DNA of 49,389 bases from an uncultured Chloroflexales bacterium (GTDB taxonomy: Bacteria; Chloroflexota; Chloroflexia; Chloroflexales; Chloroflexaceae), in contig CALANA010000010.1 in NCBI GenBank assembly GCA_937925925.1, forward strand, positions 1 through 49,389, given 5' to 3'. This document shows, piece by piece, positions 17,303 to 25,397 of the stretch. How positions within the stretch are numbered: the first letter of the stretch is position 1; each line of letters begins with the position of its first letter. The position numbers and the translations under genes were made by a program. The notes beneath the pieces were generated by a model. It was given only the letters and a program-made list of their open reading frames with translations, was not told where the DNA came from and searched no databases.

Positions 17303-19059
17303 TATTGTGCCATTAATACAATGATACTGATGATTGCCAGTAACACGGCGGCCATATAAAAACGCTGCTCAAACGGTGCAATCACCACCGCCATACCCGC
17401 ACTGAGTCGCTGCATACCGCGCCAGACTCGCTGGAAGAGTCCTTCAGGTCGGGCCAGCCATCCCAACCAGGACAATCCCTCTGCCAGAGCATCGGGTGCC
17501 AGCATAATGGGCGTCATATCCTCGTCGGACAGCGTTTTACGAGCCGAGCTGCGCTGGAGGAGCAGCGGCAGCAACAATAGCCCGACCACAGCCACCACCA
17601 GGTTCAGCGTCAGGAGCGCCGTGCCAATCGGCAGTGCTGCCGGGCCACCCGGAATGCCCTGCAACCAGGGTTGCCAGACCAGGCCCGGCCATACGCCCAA
17701 CACCAGCAGCGGCAACAGTGCCAGACATAACACGATCATATCCCCCGGCAACAGCGTCGTCGGATGCGGAACTGACACATCAAGCGCAACCACCTCCGGG
17801 CTACTCTGGCGACCTTCCCAGAATTTCGCCAGTGGCCCCAGGTAGGCCAGCGCTGCCAGCATGGTCGCTGCCATGATCAATGGTACCACCCAGGACGCCT
17901 GCGCGATCGCAGTCTCGATCAACCAATAGCGTCCCCAAAAACCCCACCAGGGCGGCAAACCCAGCGCAGAAAGCGACGCCAATCCCCAAAACACCCCCGG
18001 CCAGCGCAAACGAGCCGCCGACTCGGTCTGCGTAAAATCGTCACTGCCAGTGAGACGCTCAAGCAACGTCGCCGCAATCCCACCAGTAATCGTGGTAAAC
18101 GCCAGATTGATAAACAGCACCAGCGTTGCCAGCACCGCCAGCGGCCCTGCCAGTCCCACGCTCACCAGCGCCAGGCTAGCTTGCGCACTGGCTTGCCAGC
18201 CGAGCAAGCGCCGTACACGATGCTCGTGTAGCGCACCAGTGACACTGGCTAGCAGGCTGAGTATCCCTGGGCCAATCAACACGCTCTGCCAGAGCGGTGC
18301 AAATTCGGTGGGCAACGCATTGATGACGTTGAGCAACGTACTGATCGCCAGTACGGGCAACACACACCCGTACAGAAGGGCACCTAGCGCCGCCGGTGCC
18401 ATAACCAGTTCGTCAAAAGCGTTATGAAACGGTGCCCCCCCCACCAGGATGACACAGGCCAGCGTTACGCCGATCACCGGCACGGCGGGTGGCATCGTCG
18501 CAGTCATCAAGTCTGGCTCGATCACCAGCAGGCAGCCCAACAACAACAAACTGGCGAGCAAGCCCACGGTTACACCCTGTGGCAGCGCTTCACTCCGGCT
18601 CAATGCACCACTCGAGCGGGCAGCCACATAGCCGAGCAGCACCACCAGCGCCCAGATGAACGGCACCAACAACCGACTGCTATTCAGGCCCAGCAACGCG
18701 ACGGCCAGTGCCAGCAACACCCAGGCAAAAAGCGTACCAAAGCCGCGCACGGTTGGGGCCAGCGTCAACGCCAGCGTCAGGAACGCCAGCGTCCCGCTGT
18801 ACAACAGGGTCAACGCCAGCGCCAGTTCAAGCACACCCGCCGTAGGTGCCACGGCAATCACCATGGCACCAGATTGCAACCAGGTTAATGGCGGCAGGTC
18901 TAGCACCGAACCTTGTTGCCACTCAAACAGCAGCAGCAGCGCAGCGATAAAAGTTGTGGCGGCGGCCACAAAACCCAGGATGCGCGTGGCAACATATTTG
19001 CTCAATCCCAGGCAAATGGACGCAACCAGCACTAACAGCATGAGTACCAGGTAAAACAT
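17302..19059 (-). CDS. NuoL/M/HyfB-like antiporter-type subunit with lost proton-channel residues
   Basis: A 585-residue, about 14-helix protein of the proton-conducting transporter family. Recognisable blocks are GGAPFHNAFDEL (207-218), equivalent to PFHxWLPD, and HRVRRLLGWQASAQASL (280-296), equivalent to the DxKRLLAYSS region. The helix-5 glutamate is replaced in SSRLLVPFIWALVVLLGY (A137). The lysine five residues before PFH is L205, the helix after AP (221-243) has no lysine, and the late lysine is arginine in GFWGRYW. I chose ATG 19059 because hydrophobic helix 1 begins there; an in-frame ATG at 19095 would add 12 hydrophilic residues. Confidence 0.85.
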   Translation of the reverse strand: MFYLVLMLLVLVASICLGLSKYVATRILGFVAAATTFIAALLLLFEWQQGSVLDLPPLTWLQSGAMVIAVAPTAGVLELALALTLLYSGTLAFLTLALTLAPTVRGFGTLFAWVLLALAVALLGLNSSRLLVPFIWALVVLLGYVAARSSGALSRSEALPQGVTVGLLASLLLLGCLLVIEPDLMTATMPPAVPVIGVTLACVILVGGAPFHNAFDELVMAPAALGALLYGCVLPVLAISTLLNVINALPTEFAPLWQSVLIGPGILSLLASVTGALHEHRVRRLLGWQASAQASLALVSVGLAGPLAVLATLVLFINLAFTTITGGIAATLLERLTGSDDFTQTESAARLRWPGVFWGLASLSALGLPPWWGFWGRYWLIETAIAQASWVVPLIMAATMLAALAYLGPLAKFWEGRQSSPEVVALDVSVPHPTTLLPGDMIVLCLALLPLLVLGVWPGLVWQPWLQGIPGGPAALPIGTALLTLNLVVAVVGLLLLPLLLQRSSARKTLSDEDMTPIMLAPDALAEGLSWLGWLARPEGLFQRVWRGMQRLSAGMAVVIAPFEQRFYMAAVLLAIISIIVLMAQ

Positions 19060-19146
19060 ACCCTTACAGTACCATCTTTCATCACATTTATGCACTCGTT
19101 ATTGTGTAGCCCGGACATACAAGGCCACTCGATTCCACCAGCGATT

Positions 19147-20223
19147 CTAGCATTCAGCACAGGCTACACACATATCGGTTGAACACACGATCAGCACCAC
19201 GTTGTCAACCAGGGCACCCACGAGTAACGTGCGTGCCAGCAAGCGATCCAGTGGACGCGGGGGATCAATCGACACATTCGTCAGACGACGCCCATCACTC
19301 TCCAGGCGATAACGGAGCAAGCCTTGCGGCGACTCCACTTCCGCGCTGGCGCTACCAGCGGACAGACGTTGCGGCAACGCCCCCTGCCAATCACCACCGG
19401 GCAGTTGTTCGAGTACCTGTTCAACCAGTTTTACACTCTCCAGTGCTTCCAGCAAAAGTACCACCAGACGTGCATACACATCGCCGCTTTCTTGCACAAT
19501 CCGGCGCACTGTAAGCTGTTGGTAGGCCGCATACGGTTGATCGATGCGTAGATCGGCGTTTAACCCAGACGCACGAGCCAATGGCCCACGTATAAAGAAC
19601 TGCTCGGCAACTGCGGGCGTGAGCGTCCCCACATTCACCGTCCGAGTCAATAGCCCACGTTGATCAATAGCCTGATCAATGAGGCGAAAGAGGCGGCGAT
19701 TGAGTTTCGCCAGCACCGTGAGTAACTCACTGCGTTGATCTGCATCAAGATCAGCACGAAGACCACCTGGAAGACACATATCAGGAATGATCCGCGCACC
19801 AGCCAGCAACTGCATCGCCTGTAGTGACCCTTCTTGCAGGCGGCGCGTCATATCGGTATACCGTTCCAACCCCAATACATCAAACAGGGCAGTCAGGCCA
19901 GTCAGGTGCGATATCACTCGTTCGAGTTCGGCCACACCACAACGCAGGTAGGCGGCACGTTCAGGCACTGCAATGCCGAGCAATGTCTCTAGCGCCTGAC
20001 AGAACGCCAGTGAATGAGCATGCGAGGCAGTACCACAGATCCGGGTAACCAGGTGCAATGCCTGGTCGAGATTCAGCCGTGGCAGACGCTCGGCACAACC
20101 ACGCTCGTTGTAGCCAGCACGATAATCTACATCAGTAATAACTTCGCCCTCAACTTTGAGAACCAATCGTTGCGGGCCGCGCCAGTTTGGGACAAACGGC
20201 CCAAGAGCCAGGGTATATCCCAC
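19147..20223 (-). CDS. Group 4 hydrogenase / NuoD-like large subunit with an incomplete NiFe site
   Basis: A 358-residue peripheral subunit. Residues 36-80 align with the family block GYxxRGxExL...ALxLVxRICGIC. Here it reads RICGTASHAH (61-70), so C63 is kept and the second ligand is Ala66. The C-terminus reads DMCVACAEC (350-358), keeping both C352 and C355 of the DPCxxC motif. Three of four NiFe ligands are thus present. The chain stops three residues after the last ligand, with no cleavable extension as in maturing [NiFe] hydrogenases. This pattern fits hydrogenase-related (Ehr) complexes better than a true hydrogenase or complex I NuoD, which has no such cysteines. It is first in the operon, with a GTG start and AAGGAG at 20229-20234. 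Confidence 0.88.
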   Translation of the reverse strand: MGYTLALGPFVPNWRGPQRLVLKVEGEVITDVDYRAGYNERGCAERLPRLNLDQALHLVTRICGTASHAHSLAFCQALETLLGIAVPERAAYLRCGVAELERVISHLTGLTALFDVLGLERYTDMTRRLQEGSLQAMQLLAGARIIPDMCLPGGLRADLDADQRSELLTVLAKLNRRLFRLIDQAIDQRGLLTRTVNVGTLTPAVAEQFFIRGPLARASGLNADLRIDQPYAAYQQLTVRRIVQESGDVYARLVVLLLEALESVKLVEQVLEQLPGGDWQGALPQRLSAGSASAEVESPQGLLRYRLESDGRRLTNVSIDPPRPLDRLLARTLLVGALVDNVVLIVCSTDMCVACAEC

Positions 20224-20228
20224 ACCAT

Positions 20229-20234
20229 CTCCTT
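20229..20234 (-). promoter_or_regulatory. Ribosome binding site deciding the GTG start of the hydrogenase-related operon
   Basis: A perfect AAGGAG lies 5 nt before GTG 20223. It fixes the start of the large-subunit gene, which has no ATG nearby. Confidence 0.8.
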
Positions 20235-20258
20235 CGTTGCGGTTTGCACTGGGAGCGC

Positions 20259-20264
20259 ATTATA
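20259..20264 (-). promoter_or_regulatory. Extended -10 promoter of the hydrogenase-related operon
   Basis: TGGTATAAT on the minus strand gives a consensus TATAAT (20259-20264) with the TGn extension. The -35 region is poor, as expected for an extended -10 promoter. Transcription would start near 20252, about 29 nt before the GTG codon. No operator palindrome is obvious. Confidence 0.6.
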
Positions 20265-20330
20265 CCACATTCATATAGAATACAGTCGGGTGCCTTATAA
20301 TAGCCGCAAGCAGATTGTATGCCAGGTATG

Positions 20331-20554
20331 ATACCGTTTCGCCGTGACCCTTCCGCATGGTCGTGCCGTGCCTCCTCCACCGAGCCTGCGTCGCGGCGAA
20401 GGTGCGCGGGCCGGCGGCCCCCCCGTCTATGTTCCGGGATTTCGGCGGAGGGGCGTTGCATGCAAGGCCCCTCCGTTCCAGGGGAAGTCTCATTGTCGTA
20501 TGAGCAAGCATCAGATGGATCAACGGGTGTAGAAGGGCTACGTCACATTGGTAT
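20331..20554. repeat. ATACC-ended dispersed repeat, copy B (224 bp, inverted)
   Basis: It begins ATACCGTTTCGCCGTGACCC and ends CACATTGGTAT, so it is inverted relative to copies A and D. It shares the GGAGGGGCGTTGCATGCAA palindrome and GGGGAAGTCTC block. Its end is 3 nt from the Shine-Dalgarno of rpiA, so the repeat forms the immediate 5' region of that gene. Confidence 0.8.
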
Positions 20555-20557
20555 GAC

Positions 20558-20563
20558 AAGGAG
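20558..20563 (+). promoter_or_regulatory. Ribosome binding site of rpiA
   Basis: AAGGAG 9 nt before the ATG at 20573, directly next to the end of the dispersed repeat. Confidence 0.75.
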
Positions 20564-20572
20564 AAAACCCAT

Positions 20573-21271
20573 ATGTCAGACACGATTGAACGTCTTAAAC
20601 AGCGCGCTGCACAGGGTGCAGTCGATCACGTGAACAGCGGTAGTGTCCTGGGGCTGGGAACAGGTTCCACGATGCGTTATATGTTGGAAGAGTTAGCCCA
20701 ACGACTGGCGGATGGGCGATTGCATTCGATTGTTGGCATCCCAACTTCTGAGCAGACAGCGCAACAGGCACAACGCTTGAATATTCCATTAACATCGCTG
20801 GCCGAGCATCCTGAACTGGATCTGGCGATTGATGGCGCAGATGAGATCGATCCGGAACTGAACCTGATCAAAGGGCTGGGTGGTGCATTGCTGCGTGAAA
20901 AGATTGTCGAGTCTGCCGCACGGAAGCTGATCATCATCGCCGATGGCTCCAAAATGGTCGCCCAACTGGGCAGCCGGGTTCCACTGCCAATCGAAGTTGT
21001 TCCGTTCGCAACCCCCCTGGTGCTACGGCGTCTCACCATGCTCGGCGGCAATGCGGTGCTGCGCTGCACGGCTGATGGTCTGCCGTTTGTCACCGATGAA
21101 GACAACTACATTCTCGACTACCATAGCGGGCCAATTCTTGATCCCGTCGGGCTGGATCGCACCCTCCTGAGTATACCGGGGATTGTCGAGCATGGGCTAT
21201 TTCTGGGAATGGCCCACATGGCCCTGATTGCCGATGGGGATGATATGCGTGTCCTCACACGCACAACATAA
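20573..21271 (+). CDS. rpiA: Ribose-5-phosphate isomerase A
   Basis: A 232-residue cytosolic enzyme that interconverts ribose 5-phosphate and ribulose 5-phosphate in the pentose phosphate or Calvin-type pathways. All RpiA motifs are present: the phosphate-binding loop GLGTGST (27-33), IPTSEQT (56-62), DLAIDGADEID (83-93) with the active-site aspartates, and KGLGGALLREKI (100-111) with the general-base glutamate. Length is normal for the family. The start is fixed by AAGGAG at 20558-20563. It stands alone between repeats and is divergent from the hydrogenase-related operon; no metabolic link between them is evident. Confidence 0.97.
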   Translation: MSDTIERLKQRAAQGAVDHVNSGSVLGLGTGSTMRYMLEELAQRLADGRLHSIVGIPTSEQTAQQAQRLNIPLTSLAEHPELDLAIDGADEIDPELNLIKGLGGALLREKIVESAARKLIIIADGSKMVAQLGSRVPLPIEVVPFATPLVLRRLTMLGGNAVLRCTADGLPFVTDEDNYILDYHSGPILDPVGLDRTLLSIPGIVEHGLFLGMAHMALIADGDDMRVLTRTT

Positions 21272-21819
21272 CAATCCGGCCACTTCTAGCACTGACACAG
21301 CGCGTTGCTACCAGGAGTAGCCGGGTGCAATGTAGCACGTCGGCATCAGCATAATATTGATGCACATGGGGGGGCAGGGGCGACAGGGCGCATCCCTGCC
21401 CTCTGTCCGAACAAACGCAGTGGATCATCCCACGGCGTTGCGTGGGTAGGGACAGGACGCGCTTCTGGTGTCCCCTTAAGGAGTAAAAGGAGCGCTCTGC
21501 CGCAGGCCCCCCCAGCCCCCCGCTGGGGGCCTGATGCCGCAAAACCGAGCGTTGCGCAAAAAAACCTACACTTGTACCTGTTCACATTTGGGGGGAGAGC
21601 TTCTGTCGTCAGCAATCATCTTGCGCCTGGGAACGCGGGCGTCCCGCCCGCCATCGCGCACGTGCAAGCACGCTGCCCGTACTCCCAGGCGTGCCTGTGC
21701 CCTCGACTGTGAACAGGTACCTACACTTGAAAACCCCCTTTCGCCCTTGCGGGGGGGAACGACCGCGTCATTCGTGTTCCATGACACGAATGACACGGAA
21801 GGGTTACGTCGAAACGGCA
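21272..21819. other. Intergenic repeat tract after rpiA
   Basis: No gene supported. It holds GC-rich palindromes (GGGGGGCAGGGGCGACAGGGCGCATCCC near 21370, CCCCCAGCCCCCCGCTGGGGG near 21510), the GTACCTGTTCACA element at 21574-21720, and the end of a repeat (GGGTTACGTCGAAACGGCAT) that abuts the stop codon of the universal stress gene at 21820. No clear terminator for rpiA was found. Confidence 0.5.
21574..21720. repeat. GTACCTGTTCACA inverted-repeat element, copy 1
   Basis: Perfect 13-bp terminal inverted repeats (GTACCTGTTCACA at 21574-21586, TGTGAACAGGTAC at 21708-21720) enclose about 120 bp with GCGCCTGGGAACGCGGGCGTC and CTCCCAGGCGTGCCTG. A related 109-bp copy is at 37961-38069. The interior phrases also occur near 8920 and 46800. 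Confidence 0.75.
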
Positions 21820-22785
21820 TTAGCTGTCAAAATTATGGGCGTGAACCATCACCAGGGGCGTAGTGGTGACATGCAATACCTTGTCGGCCACACTCCCCAG
21901 TGCCCAGCGTTGCAGGCCACCATAGCCATGGGTCGCCATCACAATCACGTCAACGTGGTGCCGTTCAGCCTCATCCACAATCACCTCAGCCGGGTATCCA
22001 GTTGTTACATGCGTGGTGATGGGGACATTATGCTGCTTCAGTTCATCGCTCAATGCACGCATTTCGTGGATTACCTGTTCATAATACTCAGCGCGATTAT
22101 GCTCCACCGTCACGGGCATTGGCTGGCCGTTTATGCCACCCATATTGTAATATTCTACTGATACCGGCGGCACAGCGCGCAACAACAGCAGTTCAGCACC
22201 AGCATGGACTGCCATTTCTAGCGCACAGGGCAATGCCTGGCGTGACAGACTCGATCCATCAACTGGAACCATGATCCGTTTGATCTTTGGGACAACAGCC
22301 GTGTCGATCGTGTTACCCCGTACCACAAACACCGGTGTTGTGGTCGCACGTACCACCTTATCCGTTACACTGCCCAATGCCCAGCGCCGCAAGCCACTAT
22401 AGCCATGGGTCGCCATCACAATCATATTGACAGATTCATGCTCGGTGATCTTCACTATCGTTTCCGCTGGCGAGCCAACCCGTATATCAACCAGTACTTC
22501 AAAGCCAGCCTCGCGCAACAATGCGGCCTGTATTTGGAGATCTGCCTCGGCTTGCTCGCGCAACATCGTCCAGATGCGGTGGGTACGTTCCCTGTTCCCC
22601 CCCAACGCACTCGTTCGTTTATACAGAGCGCTCGATGGGCTAATGAACAGATCTTCTTGATCTGTGCTAGAAAGTACCCGGAGCAAATGAATATGTGCCG
22701 AAAAGGTTGATGCCAACATTTGAGCATACGGTAAAGCTGTCCGTGCCAGTTCTGAGCCATCTAGTGGTACAAGTATAGTATTCAT
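21820..22785 (-). CDS. Tandem universal stress protein (two Usp domains)
   Basis: A 321-residue cytosolic protein with two UspA domains (1-156 and 168-316). Each starts with an (I/M)LVPxDGS-type strand and ends with an ATP-binding glycine signature: HGYSGLRRWALGS (127-139) and HGYGGLQRWALGS (286-298). Both look nucleotide-binding competent. The real start is ATG 22785, where GAGGAGG lies 5 nt upstream; the longer open frame has no such support. The stop codon overlaps the end of a dispersed repeat. It lies beside the glycogen-binding protein and the orphan response regulators on the same strand, but gaps of 180 bp or more suggest separate units. Confidence 0.93.
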   Translation of the reverse strand: MNTILVPLDGSELARTALPYAQMLASTFSAHIHLLRVLSSTDQEDLFISPSSALYKRTSALGGNRERTHRIWTMLREQAEADLQIQAALLREAGFEVLVDIRVGSPAETIVKITEHESVNMIVMATHGYSGLRRWALGSVTDKVVRATTTPVFVVRGNTIDTAVVPKIKRIMVPVDGSSLSRQALPCALEMAVHAGAELLLLRAVPPVSVEYYNMGGINGQPMPVTVEHNRAEYYEQVIHEMRALSDELKQHNVPITTHVTTGYPAEVIVDEAERHHVDVIVMATHGYGGLQRWALGSVADKVLHVTTTPLVMVHAHNFDS

Positions 22786-22968
22786 TTGTGCCTCCTCATT
22801 GAGACCAGGGATGTATCCTGGATATATAAACACCGAAAAGAGAGCGTATTGTTTGTTACAATACTCTGGTGGTAATCTTGCATTTACATGACAGAAGTTA
22901 CGCAATAATATGGTCAGTTCGCTCACTGCGTACATCGTCTAAATCATTGCTGTCGTGCTGTATCCTTT

Positions 22969-23280
22969 CTACGCAAGCGGTAAAATGGTAAAAGTAGCCA
23001 TATCTGCCTGTTCGCGTTCAATCTGACGCATTTCACGGCAACGTTGGGCGAACATCTCTAACACATCAAGTTCTGCTGCAGATAATTCCGTCAAAACAAA
23101 TTGCAAAACTAGACCACGATCACGGCAAATTTCCTCGGAAATGGTCTGGCGAATACGCTGCACACGTTGGAATGTCTCACTCGTCAACGTATGCTCGTCT
23201 TCCCAAAAAAACGTTGTCACTTTGAGCGGTTGATCGGCTTCATTCGAGGATAAAGCCATTTCTGCATATAATTTGTTCAT
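22969..23280 (-). CDS. Small protein of unknown function, coupled to the glycogen-binding gene
   Basis: A 103-residue protein, predicted largely helical and charged in its second half (RQTISEEICRDRG, EMFAQRCREMRQIERE). I do not recognise a family. Its ATG overlaps the stop of the upstream CBM gene by 4 nt (ATGA at 23277-23280), and GGAGG lies 4 nt before the start, so translation is probably coupled and the products may work together. It could bind the CBM protein or a shared client; this is inference from gene order only. Confidence 0.7.
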   Translation of the reverse strand: MNKLYAEMALSSNEADQPLKVTTFFWEDEHTLTSETFQRVQRIRQTISEEICRDRGLVLQFVLTELSAAELDVLEMFAQRCREMRQIEREQADMATFTILPLA

Positions 23281-23732
23281 GTCGCCTCCGTCCTCTCCAT
23301 CTTCTCACCGGAAATGATGGCATCTATGGAGGGCCGCTGCGATACTGACTGTAACACGCTCCCACATACCACAGGAGGATCTTCCGGTAGCAGCGCCGGT
23401 TTTTCAACCAGATGACCCTCAAGCAGGGTATGCAGCGGGATGCGCGTGTCAATTATGGAAAAACCACTACCATTAATACCAGCAACATATCCATCAGAGT
23501 GCCAGTCATTATTCCATTCTGTACCGTCTATCAAATAATGGTAACGGTATATATTTCCGGTTTTAAGTTCAAGTGATACACTCCAATTATCTTCACCTAA
23601 ATGTAATGGCGTATTCTTCTTATTCCAATTATTAAAATCACCTACTAGATGAATAGTGTCAGCCCAGATGGTTGCAGGTAAAGAAAAGATAACTTGTATC
23701 TTATCAAAATCACTCCACTTTTTTATAATCAT
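23277..23732 (-). CDS. AMPK-type glycogen-binding (CBM48-like) domain protein
   Basis: A 151-residue protein. Residues 10-97 form an AMPK-beta/isoamylase N-terminal-like carbohydrate-binding domain: HLVGDFNNWNKKNTPLHL (28-45), a tryptophan at 50 and YRYHYLIDGTEW (62-73) supply the conserved aromatic glycogen contacts. No catalytic domain follows; the rest (98-151) is low-complexity. Free-standing domains of this kind may target partners to glycogen or sense it. The base composition is clearly more AT-rich than its neighbours, hinting at recent acquisition. It forms a translationally coupled pair with the 103-residue protein. A dispersed repeat lies directly upstream. Confidence 0.82.
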   Translation of the reverse strand: MIIKKWSDFDKIQVIFSLPATIWADTIHLVGDFNNWNKKNTPLHLGEDNWSVSLELKTGNIYRYHYLIDGTEWNNDWHSDGYVAGINGSGFSIIDTRIPLHTLLEGHLVEKPALLPEDPPVVCGSVLQSVSQRPSIDAIISGEKMERTEAT

Positions 23733-23749
23733 GATCTACTCTCTGCCTA

Positions 23750-23960
23750 TGACTACCACGAGACTTCCCCTGCACAGAGATTGCGAGGGGTGCGTGGAGG
23801 CATTGTATGCAACGCCTCTGCTCCGAAATCTCTAAGGGAACATGGGCGGGGCCGCAAGCCCTCGCACCCCCACCGCGATGACGTTGATGGCTGGGCTTGT
23901 GCATTGCGCCGAGCCGCCGCCCCTAACCCGCCGCGATGAAGTCTCGTTGTAGTACTATGT
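23750..23960. repeat. ATACC-type dispersed repeat, copy C (ends eroded)
   Basis: It keeps ACCACGAGACTTCCCC, the GGAGGCATTGTATGCAACGCCTC palindrome, the GC-rich block and GATGAAGTCTCGTTG, in the order seen in copies A and D. Both ATACC ends are missing or diverged. It lies just upstream of the glycogen-binding gene, in the same orientation relative to the gene as copies A and D. Confidence 0.7.
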
Positions 23961-24120
23961 ATAGCCATCCTATACCAGTTGTAAAGACCCGGATTCCAGA
24001 TTTAAATCTGGACGAAACTAGACGCAGGCTATAGACTGGAATTTACGATTGTTATAGGACTGCTATATAACTCTCCCTTGAGTACATATACAATTGTTAA
24101 AGCACTATGCCTCTCAGAAC
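23961..24120. other. AT-rich intergenic spacer
   Basis: AT-rich sequence with an imperfect dyad (GGATTCCAGATTTAAATCTGG at 23991-24011). It may be the promoter side of the coupled glycogen-binding pair, but no good -35/-10 was seen. Confidence 0.3.
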
Positions 24121-24516
24121 TTACATCTGAGCATCGGCTTGCGGAACGCCAGTGGCCCGAATAGCCTCGACCAGTTCGTCTGGCGGAGAACCTTTAATGA
24201 TAAACGCATCTGCCCCGGCATGGAGCGCCTCGACACGATGCGTCCCATACAGAGTCAAGACAACCACCCGAATGGCAGGCCATTGATGTTTGATCTCCCA
24301 GGTCGCGGTAATACCATCCATTCCTGGCATACGGACATCCATCAGCACTACATCCGGTCGATATTCGGCTACCAGGCGCAACGCCTCGCGTCCATCCCCT
24401 GCCTCACCAATGACGCTGATTTCAGGACAGGTAGCCAGAAGAGCGTTTAATCCCTGACGAGCTGGCCGTTGATCGTCAGCAATAAGCACCCGTATACGTT
24501 GATCATCTAGCTGCAT
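24121..24516 (-). CDS. Single-domain response regulator (receiver only)
   Basis: A 131-residue receiver domain of the NarL type without an output domain. Acidic pair D14-D15, phospho-acceptor D60 (VVLMDVRMPGMDG), T88 and K108 are all present, so it should be phosphorylatable. The start at 24516 is supported by AAGGA about 10 nt upstream. It would act by binding a partner or as a phosphate relay or sink. No histidine kinase is adjacent; the nearest is at 30.8-33.0 kb. Confidence 0.9.
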   Translation of the reverse strand: MQLDDQRIRVLIADDQRPARQGLNALLATCPEISVIGEAGDGREALRLVAEYRPDVVLMDVRMPGMDGITATWEIKHQWPAIRVVVLTLYGTHRVEALHAGADAFIIKGSPPDELVEAIRATGVPQADAQM

Positions 24517-24736
24517 TACGATGGTATCCTTAATTTCTACCCATTCATATATTTTTGGTAGTTTCAGCATACCTGACATGCCGTGGTACTGTCATCAATA
24601 TGAGTAATGAACTCCACTCCATCAAAAAGCCCAACTTCTCCTGGCAGCCTGTGACACAGTTAGCGTATGATACGCTCCAACATTTGTAGGATATTCTGCG
24701 CTCATCGTCCACTATTTGTTGTATACAGCGGGGAGA

Positions 24737-25351
24737 TCAGGGTGTCCCCTGGCGGCGGTTCAGATGATGAAATTTATGCAGCGCATGGCGCATATGCACA
24801 CGAACCGTCTGGGCATCCATATGCAAAAGAGGGGCTATATCCTGCACTCTCAGTCCCTGTACCATAAGCAACAGCACGTCCTGTTCGCATTCCGTTAGAG
24901 TCAGATGCGGCTCGTTCTGGGACGCTGCGGCCGACAATTTCTGTACGATCTGGAAGGCAATGATCGGTGGTAGAACCACTTCACCTTGATGCACCTGGCG
25001 AATAGCCTGAACCAGATCTGCCGGACTAGAATCTTTCAACAAACATCCATGCGCACCAGACTGTATGGCTGGCAACACCTTATCATCAGCCGCAAAACTG
25101 GTCAGTACCAGAATACGTACCTGCGGGTGCGTCCCTGCAATCTGTCGGGTGGCGTCAACCCCGTTCATCTGCGGCATCATAATATCCATCAGAATAACAT
25201 CGGGTTCGAGTAATTGGGTCAGCGTAACCGTCTCCAATCCATTGGACGTTTCGCCAATAACCTCTATATCAGACTCGGTCGATAATAACGCCCAGATTCC
25301 CCGCCGTACTACCACATGATCATCGGCAATGAGAACACGGATCGGTGACAT
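24737..25351 (-). CDS. NarL-type response regulator with degenerate LuxR HTH
   Basis: A 204-residue protein. The receiver domain (1-120) has D10-D11, phospho-acceptor D56 (VILMDIMMPQMNG), T84 and K106. The C-terminal HTH (about 150-197; LTECEQDVLLLMVQGLRVQDIAPLLHMDAQTVRVHMRHALHKF) follows the LuxR plan. The usual TxREx start and KTVxxH recognition helix are altered (TECEQ, QTVRVH), so its DNA target may differ from NarL-type sites. It is transcribed in the same direction as the GAF and receiver genes beside it, with gaps of 46-220 bp. Confidence 0.88.
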   Translation of the reverse strand: MSPIRVLIADDHVVVRRGIWALLSTESDIEVIGETSNGLETVTLTQLLEPDVILMDIMMPQMNGVDATRQIAGTHPQVRILVLTSFAADDKVLPAIQSGAHGCLLKDSSPADLVQAIRQVHQGEVVLPPIIAFQIVQKLSAAASQNEPHLTLTECEQDVLLLMVQGLRVQDIAPLLHMDAQTVRVHMRHALHKFHHLNRRQGTP

Positions 25352-25397
25352 AGGTGTCTACTTTCCGGCACACACGGTAGAGAGTAACAAACATATG

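Noticed and set aside
19147-20223. Annotation of the large subunit as a functional [NiFe] hydrogenase
   Set aside because: One bridging cysteine is alanine, the C-terminal maturation extension is missing and no hyp genes are in view.
13842-20223. Annotation of the operon as respiratory complex I
   Set aside because: No NADH module, NuoC or NuoI. The small subunit has hydrogenase-type CxxC and the large subunit carries CxxC remnants that NuoD lacks.
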